From: Rhyacophila brunnea
Taxonomy: Eukaryota > Arthropoda > Insecta > Trichoptera > Rhyacophilidae
Direction of reading: 5' to 3'
Length of the DNA stretch: 64,000 bases
Assembly: GCA_022495005.1 (NCBI GenBank)
Contig: JAGYXB010000791.1
Coordinates: 496,001 to 560,000, forward strand
Shown: one piece after another, positions 32,827 through 44,377 of the stretch
How positions within the stretch are numbered: the first letter of the stretch is position 1
Layout: every line of letters begins with the position of its first letter
Notes under the pieces: generated by a model
The model's database searches: none
What the model was told of the DNA's origin: nothing
Seen by the model: only the letters and a program-made list of their open reading frames with translations
Position numbers and translations under genes: made by a program

Positions 32827-34941
32827 AACTAGATCAGTGATCACCAACCTTTTTTTCTAAACCCTTGAAGCATTTTGTATTCTTACTTGTCTGATTTATA
32901 TTAAAGAACAGAAGAATAAACAACAAATTATACATTTAAAGCGGTACGCAGTAAAAAAAAAACTGGGCAAGGCCTCCCTTAAACAGACTAAAAGAATAAT
33001 GTACCTTACAATTTTTAATTTCAAGCAAATTCACCACTATATTTTATTATTCCCCCATGTCGACGCCATTATGTATTTTGTTAAAATATTATCAATAGTA
33101 ATATTCTTCATTTTATGTCATGTTGTGAAAACCTTAAATTTGTAATTCGTTATAATCACTATAAGTATATATAAAATAAATAAAATTGAAAATGAAATCA
33201 CACTAAATAACTTACTATAAACCATGGTAGAGTATACGTTTCATAACTTTTTTGCAATCTTTACTATACTGATACGTCTCTGCCTGATTACCTCGCATAA
33301 AATTAGATCAAATAATGATATTTATTTGTATTAGTATATAGTATGTAGTAATATATAAATAGACAGATAATATACGAGTATCTAAAAATTATATTTTTAG
33401 AATATATTAGACCATTTTCAACCAAGAGCCGGAGTGCAAAGTTATGAAGCATATACTCTAATGAGTCTAATGCATGTATAGTAATCGGTATACTATAATG
33501 AATTTTGCCGTTTAAGGTCTTTTAAAATAGGCGAAATGTATTTTTAAGCTACAAAGTCATGCAACGGCAATTAGTAACAGACCCTGCGCAAAAGAGTACA
33601 ACTCCAAGAATTTCAAACGTAGATCCGAAAATACTGGTTAATTCACAGAGTAAAATGTTAAAAATTCACCAGTCTATTTAGACGAGGTAAAAAAAAACCA
33701 ATTACCCGTGCGCCATTAATATGCTTAATAGCTTTTTTGCCGGAAATCATGTTTTATTATTAAAGGGAAACTTTTAAAAATATTATAATGGCGAAATGCA
33801 AAAAGCCGCCGCCAGAGTGCGCCGCTTGTATTATTAATGCGATATTAATGCCGCGAAATAATTATTATTGCCCGCGAATAAAGCTCTCAGAAGCTTTCGG
33901 AACGGCGAAGGAATATAAATAAACATGATATTGAAATGTATTAAAAGCTACTGAAACTTTATATTGATAACTATAAATCACTGCCAACACATACAGTGTA
34001 TTTAATTTAAAACATGAAAGCTTGCTCAATCTTCGATCTCTTTTTGAAGGAATGATATACAAAGTAACCGAATTAACATATCGCATGGAGACTTTTCATG
34101 TTGCGTTAATTCCAATATATGGTTAAGTAATAAAATAAACCAAGGTAGACCAACTTAATCAACGTAATTGATCATAATCACTGTTTAGTTAGTAATATCA
34201 GATGATACTTAAGGCGTTGCAAATCACTCTTGAATCAAATACGTATCCGACAACTGACTGTAGAATACTACCTATCGCGGAATACTGAGGCTCCGGGAAG
34301 AGTGCCAGGGGTTCTGTGAGAAGAAGTATAATATTATTTTAATCAATAGAGTAAAATAAGGTTTAACATTACGACTGTAGAAAAGAAAAAGGACGTAACC
34401 CCCAGTTTTTTCAAAATAGGTTTTATTCGATAATAACGTTTTACATTATTAAATACACGTTGTGTTCAAAGGATGTAAGCTGCAAATGTCGATTTATTAT
34501 CTGGTAATTAAAAAAAAAGAAGGAAGTGAAGTGGGAAAAATGACAACGTTCATTTTTGTTGGTTTTTCTTTAATTAACTCAATAATTAATATCAGATTAG
34601 GAATATAAAAACCAAATTATTAATTATCATGCACTTCACAAGCATAATGCATAATATTTTATATTTTAACTTTGAAAACATATCAAAAACGTTTTTGTGC
34701 CTACTGTAAAGTTTAATTTGTACCTATGAATTACGTCTTTTTTTCTATCTATAATCAATGATTTATTTTTAGTTGGAAATCAGTTGACTATTCTAGAAAG
34801 TATTAAAATCTGATGGGTTTTGAGGGAGACATTAATTATTGTAACTTGTGATCAGTGTGATCCCTCGGGTTTAAAGATAGTGACATAAGTTGGTAACACT
34901 CCAGTGGTATTAAAGAAAAAAAATCAAAAACATTATAATTA
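32827..34941. other. AT-rich; possible hAT end at 32836; otherwise nothing recognised
   Basis: CAGTGATCACCAACCTTTTT at about 32836 is a typical hAT-like left terminus, but no partner was found. The CpG-richer block at 33780-33930 is listed separately. Confidence 0.4.
33780..33930. promoter_or_regulatory. Possible regulatory island (weak)
   Basis: In AT-rich surroundings this block combines GCCGCCGCCAGAGTGCGCCG with several ATTAAT and AATAATTATTATT motifs and GCCGCG/GCCCGCG words. Mixed CpG words and homeodomain-type ATTA sites are common in insect enhancers. There is no repeat partner in the window. The call is compositional only. Confidence 0.2.
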
Positions 34942-35262
34942 CATACTACCTGGAAAAATGCCATGATCATCATCCTCCATAAGAAGGGAGACCCTAAGGT
35001 TCTGAAAAATTATCGGCCGATCGGTTTGTTATCAATTCTGTACACAGCTTTCACAAAGGTACTCTCGAACCGCCTAGAAACTGTGCTAGATGAGAACCAA
35101 TCGAGAGAGCAAACCGGATTCAGAAGGGGCAGCACAATGGATCATATTATACAGCCTGTCAGTGAAGTCATAGAACGGTATCAAGAATATTATAGACTAC
35201 CACGCTACCTGGGTTTCATTGATTATGAAAATGGGTTTGATTCTGAAGACTTCCTAACCGAC
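34942..35262 (+). pseudogene. LINE reverse-transcriptase domain fragment
   Basis: The frame contains TWKNAMIIILHKKGDPKVLK with NYRPIGLLSILY (RT block 1), EQTGFRRGSTMDHI (RT block 2) and LGFIDYENGFDS (RT block 3, first catalytic Asp kept; the usual Ala before Phe is Gly). The YADD block and everything after it are missing. The fragment ends exactly at the target duplication of MITE C1. It appears to be a different LINE family from the one at 32256-32826. Confidence 0.88.
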
Positions 35263-35270
35263 TATAAAAT

Positions 35271-35663
35271 GGTTACATGTAAGTTGTACGTATGCAGTTT
35301 ATCGTGGGACACTTATTCGTGCGCCGCAGTACGTGAAACATGAGTCCGTATAACATTTTATCAAATGAAGAGTTCTTCGTTGAACATTTCACCGTGTAAT
35401 ACATTTGTACGTATCTTACAAAATGCGGCGATAGTTTGCAAATAGTACTGTTCCAATAAGATTAACCCTAACCTAACATAGTAAAGACATCTCATAAAAT
35501 TCGCCACATGTTGTAGCATACTTACAAATATACTCCACGGTGAAATGTTCAACGAAGAACTCGTCATTTGATTAAATGTTACACGAACTCATGTTTAACG
35601 TACTGCGTCGGACGAATAAAAGTGTCCTGCGGTGAACTGTTTACGTACAAATTTCCGGATACG
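35271..35663. mobile_element. Palindromic MITE family C, copy C1
   Basis: The 393-bp element runs from GGTTACATGTAAGTTGTACG to TACAAATTTCCGGATACG and is a near-complete palindrome with arms of about 180 bp. It is flanked by a perfect 9-bp duplication CTATAAAAT (35262-35270 and 35664-35672). The centre contains CCCTAACCTAAC. Its ends are similar to those of family A, so A and C are sister families; the 9-bp TSD points to Mutator-like. Confidence 0.94.
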
Positions 35664-35672
35664 CTATAAAAT

Positions 35673-36630
35673 ACAGTAAGACGAAATCTACCTATATTTG
35701 ATAGATAAGTCACATAATGTCTAAAAAAATCCAATTTTTAATTGTATTATATTTATAATAATATATGAAGGATACAAGAGAAAAACAGGCTTATCGACAA
35801 CATGATGTGCAGGAAAGCAAAAAGGTGAATGAAATCGTTATTGGTTGGAAAATGGGTTTAATATTAATTAAAAGAATGTATAAATTGATTTCTCATTTAT
35901 TTTGAAATATAATGAAAGTGAAAATAGTGATGAATTTGTAATCAGCTCGTGTATGTTTAATTTATGATGCAATGATCCCGTTTTTGTGCAGTTTTATTGA
36001 GTTTTATACACAATGAGGTGATTTTTGACTTTCTTCTCCCTTCATTTATAAAGCTATGAAATCGATTTTTGTAGTTTTAATGATACCATTTTTGAGCACT
36101 TCCTCTGTTGAACAAATTGGTATTTAAATCTCAAAAATGAAAAAATGCGATGAGTCTGTTTTTGCCGTGTACCCTTCATATACTTATCCTACTACAATTT
36201 ACATCAGACTGTTATATGCAAAACACGTGATTTTTGTGCATATAATGTAGTACAATATACAAGTTTATATATTCGGTTTTATCAATTGTAAATAATACTA
36301 TAAGTATTATGTAAAGACGACATTGGTAATACATTTTAGCGTCGTGTAAAAAAATGTTGCGATTTTTAACATCTGATTGATGTCGGCGTGTTTCTATTTT
36401 CTGACAGATGTCTTATCAATCCTTTCATTTTAGAAATAATGTTACGCAATCTCAAGCCAAAATGAAAAACATATCTGTCAATCAAAAAACATTTTTGGAA
36501 TGTACGATTCAGCACAGAATAATTTGTAAAAATAATTACTTACAATAAGAAACTGGTATACATCACGCGAATGAAAAGAACACAATAATTTATATTTATA
36601 TTAAACCGGTATTATAATTACAACTGAGTT
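35673..36630. other. AT-rich, nothing recognised
   Basis: No gene or paired repeat was seen. Confidence 0.45.
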
Positions 36631-37099
36631 TTATACTTCTTTTGGGGCGTTTGGTAGAGAGTGAAATTGAGAGCTGCGGGCGCACACCGTTACGAAAGTG
36701 CGTGACAGTATAAAGTTGGCTGCGAATGTGTCAGTTGTATACAAACGCAAGTTTGATAGTAGAATTGATCCGTTGCCTAGGCAACGAATTTATTATAGTC
36801 AGCCATTTGCCATTCCTTACGTAAATAAACGATTCAACGCCAGAGTGACAGTTGTTACTTTATTAATAAAAACAACGAGAAATAATTATATAATTTAGTA
36901 GGTAATATAAGTTAAAGTGTATAGAAATAAACCAACGGCGCTCCAATAAGCTGCCGTTTTTCTTGATTGTGTAATTTAACAAGATAATTAAGAGCTAATC
37001 GAACAATCTAGGTCATCACAAGTTTTGTTTTTGTTTTGTTATGCCAAAGAAGTATAAATTGTAACGCGCGTACATAAGTACACACACCGATTTTTTTTT
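36631..37099. repeat. Dispersed repeat family L, copy L2
   Basis: It is homologous to L1 (23168-23700). It keeps the left TTATACTTCTTTTGG, an internal GCCAAAGAAGTATAAATTG that is an inverted match to it, and the right ACACACCGATTTTTTTT. The first 100 bases inside differ from L1 and lack the tRNA-like part. A 66-codon frame here is not conserved. Confidence 0.8.
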
Positions 37100-37367
37100 A
37101 ATATGACGGCTCCGGAACATTAAATTTTCAAAAATGAAAACTTGAGCAGGTATTATTCTACGTATTATGCGCTGCACTGCGCGATGTCTACTAATAACGG
37201 GGTCGCCGAATTGAAAAATGGATTTCGAGATAACGTGTACATCGAGAAATTCATAGAAATTCCGTCATTGACAAAAATGTATAATGTAGAAAACGATAGG
37301 TGGTTATAGATAACAGAAATAGTGAAAGTAGATGGATATTATTCTTATCATAATATTATGACATTAT

Positions 37368-38091
37368 CGTCGCCCCAAAAGCAAAAGGGCACATTTGCAA
37401 TTATGACGGTTTTGAGTTATGAATGCAGTTTTCTTCGTAATTTTTTTCTCTACATTATGGACAAAACGGCATTTGTGAAGCAAAACCCATGAATTCACAA
37501 TTGAGCAAAGAAAATAAAGGTTACTTGTGTATTTGTAAACTGATCTTCATTTAATGTATAGGAAAAAGGTAACATGGACACGATTTTAGGAACTATGTGC
37601 AATGTTTACAAAAATAATATAGGAAAAAGGTAACAAGTATAATTATTTAAAAGCGAGTAAAGGCCTTTGTGCAAAAAAAATAATTTCGTTGCAGAAAAAG
37701 GGCACTTGTGAAATTTGTGAAAAATTTAAAAACATGTTGGCTGCGGACAAGGAGTCCCAAATAAATATTTTGGAAGATCACAATAAGCGTAAAGTGGACG
37801 CTCGAAAATCAAAAGATGAAAAAAAGCTATTCATAAAATTTATGCATATAGGAAAAAGGTAACATGTGACTTAAAACCTATTAAAAATTAAAAATTGACA
37901 AATTGACAAATTATAAAAAAAAATAAAATTGCATTTCAATCTTGAGTAATTAGGTCACATGTGTTCCAAATTTCATTTCAAAATATTAAGTAATTACCTC
38001 TCCACGATTTTTTTCACTCCAAAAACACTTAAAATGCGTTTTTCTCAAAACTCAATTTATGCACAAGTGCCCTTTTGCTTTTGGGGCGACG
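37368..38091. mobile_element. Unclassified DNA transposon, perfect 25-bp ends
   Basis: The ends 37368-37392 and 38067-38091 are exact reverse complements (CGTCGCCCCAAAAGCAAAAG plus GGCAC). Both flanks carry TTAT (37364-37367 and 38092-38095), suggesting a 4-bp TSD. The inside holds a remnant coding exon and three copies of a 17-base motif, ATAGGAAAAAGGTAACA (at about 37559, 37619 and 37848). It does not fit hAT (8 bp), mariner (TA), piggyBac (TTAA) or Mutator (9 bp). Confidence 0.85.
37623..37861 (+). pseudogene. Exon-like remnant of a transposon protein with CxxC motif
   Basis: An open frame with no ATG at its start encodes KKGTCEICEKFKNMLAAD, then EDHNKRKVDARKSKDEKK. A C-x2-C followed by H-x(6)-AR-x-x-K-x-x-K resembles the N-terminal zinc-binding part of a family of DDE-transposase-like proteins in insects and cnidarians (CxxC, H, ARxEKxxDK). 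An acceptor-like TTTCGTTGCAG lies at 37684-37694 and a donor-like AAAAAG|GTAACA at 37858. The rest of the protein, including any catalytic residues, is deleted. Confidence 0.55.
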
Positions 38092-38095
38092 TTAT

Positions 38096-38746
38096 TATCT
38101 ATAAGAAATTATTTTCAAAATATGCAAATATTGAAGGCAAAAGGGGCATACCTAATGTAATTTAGACAATAATTAATTATTTAGGTCAGATTATTTAATC
38201 AACAAGTTATTCCGTGTCGAAGTAACAACATTTCTTGGCAGGGTAGTTAGTGAAAAATATTACCTATTATTATCTATTATTATAAATACTAATAACAAAA
38301 ATCAAATTGTCTTACTGCAAAGTTATCAATTGTCACGAACGTTGTTTCGGAGCAACTGATATAATTTTTAATGAAAATAATTTGATGGATCAAATTTATA
38401 TTTAAAAATTGAACACGTCATTTAAAAATACTAAAATAGTATTGGTCCCTCATTTATATACCGGTGTGTCATGTACATGTTGCACCATGTAATTTTTAAT
38501 TTATCCATAGCCACCTGTTTCATGTCATGGGCGTCAAATTGGATATATTAAATTATGGAACACCTTGCAGATTGAAAGTGATCTAAAAGTAAATTTGCAC
38601 ATTACTTTGGTTTGATTTCGAAGTACCTATATATTTGTGGAAAATCTTTATTTCAATGATCATAACAGAATAGGTCATAATAATAATACCTACTATGCCA
38701 TGGGTCTACGGCTTACGTCCCAACCACGGTTTGACCACCGTGATGT
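38096..38746. other. AT-rich, nothing recognised
   Basis: No gene or paired repeat was seen. Confidence 0.45.
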
Positions 38747-38755
38747 CAGCGTCAC

Positions 38756-39523
38756 CGTATCCAGAAATGTGTACGTATGCAGTTCGCCGTATCATACTTC
38801 ACCATGAAATATTGTATCGGAAATATATGGTCGTATATTAAGGCCATGCATTAGTTGAGGCACGGTCTAAAAAGATCGTCGCTAGGCGATGCGCGGATTG
38901 CGGGTGGCGGGTGAAAATGACGCCTGTCAAACGAAATATTAATTGTCATATAAATCCAACATACGTCCATTTTATGTTCAGTTTATTGTTCTACTAGTAA
39001 CAATAATAATATATTCATTGACATGTTTTCTTTTTAAAGTAAATGGGTAACGTTTTTAGTCATCTTTACACGATTTTAGAATTAATTGACCCGTCGCTAT
39101 CACGCAGCAAAGTGACGTGTTCCCGGGTCAACATTCTCTCAGTGAATAGCAGCGAGTCCAAAATTTCGTCGCGCGTACAGTTGAAAATTATTTGGCGTTT
39201 CACTGATGCGTCACCTTAAAGACCATCCAACCTCTTTGAGATTAAATTCATGTCTAAATAAAACACGGTTCTTGTCGGTTTACGTTTACAGGAAGCCAGC
39301 GGCAAACAAATTTTTAAAATAGCCGATATACTGGATTATTTGTTAGGTTAGGTTTTCATTCTTGAATTCATGAATTTTGCCAAAATCGGCAATGAAAATT
39401 GAGTTAGCGTTCATATTGAATCTCATAAAATTGGAGACGTTATAGTATACGGTCATCTCTTTCCGATAGAAAGCTCACGGCGAAATGTGCTACGGTGAAA
39501 GGTTTTACGATTTACATGTAACC
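38756..39523. mobile_element. Palindromic MITE family A, copy A3, interrupted by B3
   Basis: It begins CGTATCCAGAAATGTGTACG and ends GATTTACATGTAACC. The flanks CAGCGTCAC (38747-38755) and CAGAGTCAC (39524-39532) are a 9-bp TSD with one change. MITE B3 fills 38842-39215. Without it the sequence reads continuously with A2 across TATTAAAGACC. Confidence 0.92.
38842..39215. mobile_element. TTAA-target MITE family B, copy B3, inside A3
   Basis: The 374-bp copy is flanked by TTAA at 38838-38841 and 39216-39219. It is in reverse orientation relative to B2 (left end GGCCATGCATTAGTTGAGGC). A2 shows the empty site with one TTAA, which proves both the boundaries and the 4-bp duplication. Confidence 0.95.
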
Positions 39524-39695
39524 CAGAGTCACTGGGTTAACATATCATTGATGATGTAGCTGGTTGCAACGAACGGACAGATCGTCACTTTTTAATTTTA
39601 ACCGTCAAAGTATAATACTTGAGTGCATGACAACCCCAGTCTTGAGCAACTGGTCATGAAATATTCCCAGTCATAAAAAAACGATGAGTCACATC

Positions 39696-40180
39696 CATGG
39701 ACTCCACAAGGGGGGTGGCAGGGATCTATTCTGGCGGCCCGGCGTGGCGGGTAGACCAGTTAAGTGATATAAACACATCACAAATTTGCTCTAATAATAA
39801 ATAAAAAAGACGCTTTGCTATTTCACGAGAATATTAAAAAAAAAATTATTAGTGTGTTTCCTAAATAATAAAAATGACTATTTATTCAATATGGCGAAGG
39901 GTCGGATGTTACTTAAGCACAGCTTACAGCTATCACAAAAGAGGGTCGCGATCAGAGCTTCATAATATGATGCCGAGTGCCGACAATTCAAGTGAATTTA
40001 TTTGAAATACCAAAAACCGCTAAAAATACACAGAATACCCTTTATTTTACATAATTATAAACCTGGAGTTCGACTGAAAACCATTCGGGAACATTCAATA
40101 CACTGCCCTTAACCTTAGCGATAGGTTCGGGGGCCGCCAAACATCATGGCCTGGGGAGCTGGTTCAGGATGTAGGGGCAA
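39696..40180. mobile_element. CATGG-ended family F, copy F5 (decayed)
   Basis: It starts CATGGACTCCACAAGG and has the family phrases GGCCCGGCGTGGCGGGTAGA, TGATATAAACACATCACAAA and CTGCCCTTAACCTTAGCGAT. The right end near GGATGTAGGGGCAA is damaged and no TSD could be confirmed. Confidence 0.75.
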
Positions 40181-40334
40181 TTAAGTTCGAGGACCATCAC
40201 GTCATGTTCCTTCCGCAGATTCCTCTGCGACAAATTCGCAGTATGACGGATAAACAAAGTAGGTATGTCAACTTTTTCATATTGTTTTTAGTTCAGGTTG
40301 GGATCCGATTCATCGTCTTTCCAACTGTATAAAG

Positions 40335-40973
40335 CAGGGTTTCCCAAACTTTTTCTGCAATGGAACACTTCGAAAACTCGGAAATTTTAACGGAACACTT
40401 AGTTTATTTGGTAGGTTATTTATTAGCGCAGCTAACCGTTCTGCCAATTTTGGTAACTGTCGTTAAACTGACAAGACTTGTCAGCCGGTCAGTTAAAAAC
40501 AATATACCCTATCTTTTTCATGCGCACGGTGTGAGAAAAGATGGTCCTCCGTCTGTACCTAGATCATGGCACCCACATCCCGAAGCGGGCCCCCAGGCTG
40601 GGATCTTTGGCGGGCCTCCTACTTATCGCTAAGGTCAAAGGCAATGTGACGATCTACAGTTGCATATTCCAAACGGTTTTCGAGGTAACATAAAGGGTAT
40701 TTTTAGCGATTTTTTGTATTTTAATACACCCACTTTTATGTTGATATGCACAATTATATGTCACGTCAAAAACGTCAGTAGAGATTGATCGTCACTCGCC
40801 TTTCAATATGAAGTAGATTCTTTAATTATTTTAGTTTAACTTATTTTACTTCTACTTAGTAGAAGATCTTTAAATGTGTTGCAGTGTATAAAACCTTTCC
40901 AAATGTTCGCGGAACACCTATTCAGGTTCGGCGGAACACTGGTGTTTCGCGGAACATAGTTTGGGAAACCCTG
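40335..40973. mobile_element. hAT MITE family G, copy G1, interrupted by F6
   Basis: The 639-bp element starts CAGGGTTTCCCAAACTTTTT and ends ATAGTTTGGGAAACCCTG. It is flanked by a perfect 8-bp duplication GTATAAAG (40327-40334 and 40974-40981). Subterminal GGAACAC words recur near both ends. Family F sequence occupies the middle. Confidence 0.93.
40565..40735. mobile_element. Family F fragment F6 inside G1
   Basis: CATGGCACCCACATCC, then CGGGCCCCCAGGCTGGGATC and TTTGGCGGGCC, matches the left end of F1 closely and continues to GGTATTTTTAGCGATTTTTT. The right half is missing, so it was truncated after insertion. Confidence 0.75.
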
Positions 40974-41130
40974 GTATAAAGTAATATGACTACTTAATGT
41001 TAAGAAAATACATAAGTATTATAATATAAAGTGACATTTAAAAAAAAAAGATGCGCTCCACTAAAGATTAGATTTTAATTGACGCAATCGACAAGAATGA
41101 TAGAATCAATGGATAAGCCTTCGTCTAGTT

Positions 41131-41836
41131 CAGGGGTGCCTAACCCAAATCAATTGGTGGGCCAAAAAAAATATTACCGAGCTTAGATGGGCCACACATT
41201 TAAAAAAATAAAACAAAGAACTTATTCAAAATATTTTATTAAGTAAGTACCTACCATATAATTAATGTGACACTTGTTTTTGTTATTTGTTGATATCTTT
41301 TTCATATTGACTGGTAATTTAGGCGACACGCATCACAGTTGATTGGTCGCGTTTTCATCGAGCAACCTGCTACGACACTTGGTTATTATTACATTTAATG
41401 TCGAGAAGAACGATTCGCAGCGATATGTGCCTAGTCCCAAATGCTGCTGTAATGCACATTGCCAGTCATTTTAATTTTGGAAATTTATCTTAGAGGATAT
41501 ATATTTCTGATGAAACTCAAGCTTATTCCCTTCGAACATGCACTTTAACTATATGCTTGACTGCAGTTCTATTAGCTTCATCTGTAAATTTGGAGGTGCT
41601 GATTCCACCTCCACGTTAAAATCCTCATATTTTTGCATAAATGCGAATCTAGTATCGAATTCTTTAATTAATTTTGTGACTTCATTAGAATATTTTTAAA
41701 AATCTTTACGGTCATTTAATGATGGGAAATGAATTGAATTATATGACCATAATTGATTTTCAGCTTGAGTTATGGGCCGCAAAAATGTTTTATTTAGGCC
41801 GCATGCAGCCCATGGGCCGCAGGTTGGGCATGCCTG
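41131..41836. mobile_element. hAT element remnant with CAGGGGTGCC ends
   Basis: The element starts CAGGGGTGCCTAACCC and ends with the reverse complement of CAGGCATGCCCAACC. The flanks GTCTAGTT and GTCTAAAA are an imperfect 8-bp TSD (5 of 8). GGGCC-rich words near both ends are typical of this hAT group. It carries a transposase relic on the minus strand. Confidence 0.8.
41336..41437 (-). pseudogene. hAT transposase C-terminal fragment
   Basis: About 34 codons on the minus strand read GTYRCESFFSTLNVIITKCR, then SRLLDENATNQL. This is the C-terminal hAT block (YxCExxFSxxNxIxxKxRSRLxDExxxxxL) of the EPM2AIP1/GTF2IRD2-like group. It lies within the 41131-41836 element and is preceded and followed by stops. 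Confidence 0.8.
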
Positions 41837-41844
41837 GTCTAAAA

Positions 41845-42656
41845 GAGACGCACCCGATGATGCGAGCGATGACATATGGGTGTCAGTACCTACCCAATCG
41901 TAATACAAAATATCTCATTGGCAAACCTGACACGTTTTCTTCGAATGACCAGAGGGGATTTTTTTTTAACAATTCCAATTTAAAATATTTTTTATGCACT
42001 TCAAATAGTTAATAGACTGTTGATATTTATGCTGACATTAAGAGTAACTAATACATCAACATCAATTGAATACCGTTCAAAAGAGGATCATCAATCTTTT
42101 TAACTGAGCCTCGAGGCCGTAAACGTTAGCCATTGGCTGGAGCGAGGAAATTGCGGACTTAATTCGATACGCACGGTAAATATTGTCTCGTGGTACGAAT
42201 TTCAGTCAAGTTGCTCTTCAAAAGTGAGCCTGACTGAGTTTAAATATGTGACGTTCTGAATCAAACGCTTTTATCTCACAAGAAATAAAGATTGAGATAA
42301 CATTAATCCAAATTGTTAAGTTTCAAAAATGGCTCATTCCAACTGTCACTTTCAAACACGGCTTGATCCAAACATGAAATGTAAATAGATTTTTTAATAA
42401 TAGAAATAAATAAGTTTCCCTTTGTTATCTATTTTAAATATGCTACACTACAAATTAACTAAAAAATCATACGACTTAGTCTGATATTTGTCTGTATAAC
42501 AGTGTATTGCATTTTGCCGCAAAATATGTTTTTGGGAATGAGCCGGGATCGGAAATAGTAGCCTAAATTAATCTATTATTATGCAGGCCTGTTCTAACAT
42601 AATATCACTTAACATCAAAAAAGAGCTAATTGTGATAAATATATCACATTAATCAC
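41845..42656. other. AT-rich, nothing recognised
   Basis: CTCTTCAAAAGTGA-CCTG near 42211 recurs near 48146, a short shared word only. No gene was supported. Confidence 0.45.
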
Positions 42657-42660
42657 TTAA

Positions 42661-43035
42661 GGTGACGCATCAGTGAAACGCCAAATAATTTTCAACTGTA
42701 CGCGCGACGAAATTTTGTACTCGTTTCGCATTCATTGAGAGAACGTTGAGTCGGACATACGTCACTTTGCTGCGTGATGGCGACGGGCCAATTAATTCTA
42801 AAATCGTGTAAAGATGACTAAAAACGTTACCCATTTACTTTAAAACGAAAACATGTCAATGAATATATTATTATTGTTACTAATAGAATAATAAACAGAA
42901 CATAAAATGGACATATGTTGGATTTATATGAGAAATAATATTTCGTTTGACAGGCGTCTTTTGCACCCGCGACCCGCAATCCGCACATCGCCTAGCAACG
43001 ATCTTTTTAGACCGTGCCTCAACTAATGCATGGCC
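42661..43035. mobile_element. TTAA-target MITE family B, copy B4 (subfamily 1)
   Basis: The 375-bp copy is flanked by TTAA at 42657-42660 and 43036-43039. Its ends are GGTGACGCATCAGTGAAACG and GGCCATGCATTAGTTGAGGC. It has the same orientation as B2. Confidence 0.94.
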
Positions 43036-43039
43036 TTAA

Positions 43040-44232
43040 CGTTTTCTGGCGGTTAATTATGTAAAAAAACGTTGACCGTCTGAAACTGTCAAAAGGTGAT
43101 ATCTTTTAACAGCCCCTCTCGTAGCTGTGCTAACTGAGAACGAGACAGAGTACGTCAATTTTACATATTGAGAATTGACATGCAAGATCCGACTGTTTTG
43201 CTGCAATCGCAATGAGATGACTATAATAAAATTTTAGGTTATGTTGATATGTCTGACGTTTGAATACAAAATCTACAAAATTTTCCCTACCTTGTTATTT
43301 CTCTAATTGATTTACTTGTACTTTTTATTCTAAATGTCATGTTGTGTACGTCTTGAATTAATACTTTGCTATGTGCTCAATGTGTTTTTTTTAAATACTT
43401 AAATAAATAAATAAAATTCTTGTGTTCTGCTCATTACCGACTAGATGGTGCTGGTTCGGGGTTATCCGATTGTGTTCGGTCTTATCCGCTTGAGTTTGGC
43501 AGCACGAACATATCCGAATTTAACCGACATGTCTATAAACCTAAATTTTTACCGTATTACGTGTATTACGTATTAGTGTAAAGAATACCTTCAGTGCTAA
43601 TTTGGAAGAATGAAAATAACGGAAACGTGCTAACCGTGATAACCGTTAAGAATAGACCTGCACACTAGAAAATCTTGTCAAATATCATACTCGTCAGATA
43701 CTTTGTAATGAATTTTGATCTCCAATTTCTTGCCTTCAGGCAATTTTACGCTAACGCGACTAGAGAGAGTTGCATAAAAAAAAACAATCACAGAACGCAG
43801 CTAAATAAAACGTCACGGTACAAATTGTAAGGAAGTATTCAATCCGATTTACAGGTTAGCTAAGTATAAAGCCAAAGACGAAAGCACCTCACAGGAAAAT
43901 AAAATTTACAGCCGGTAAAGTCCCGCGTTGATAAAGCACGTAGACGGGTGGAATAAGCCCCCTGTAACGATGCAAATACGCTAAGCTAGGGGGAAGGCAA
44001 CCTATAGGTAATTTAAAATTATTTATACATAGGTAAATATTATCAGTTAGGTAAAGTTTTAATAAGCTTAATGAGCTTACATCAATCAGTATATGTATTT
44101 ACTTTTGTCAATGATATTGCGTCATATTAATAATGTCGATTATGAAGGCAGAATGATGTCTAAGGAATGATATTTTTCAGCAAAAAATCATTTTATTTTT
44201 CAACATGGTTCCGTTTTAGCTCGATAGATACC
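43040..44232. other. Nothing recognised
   Basis: It is somewhat less AT-rich near 43440-43560 and 43900-43960, but without a readable protein or repeat ends. Confidence 0.45.
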
Positions 44233-44377
44233 TACGGGTTTAATTGATTTTTTAAATCTAACCAACACATACGAAAACAAGTACATATGACTGTGACAAA
44301 GTTTAGTGTGCACTATTTGTCTGATCTTAACAGTCTACCTCCACCCAGTGTTGCCATCTTTTTCTGTGCTGATTATA

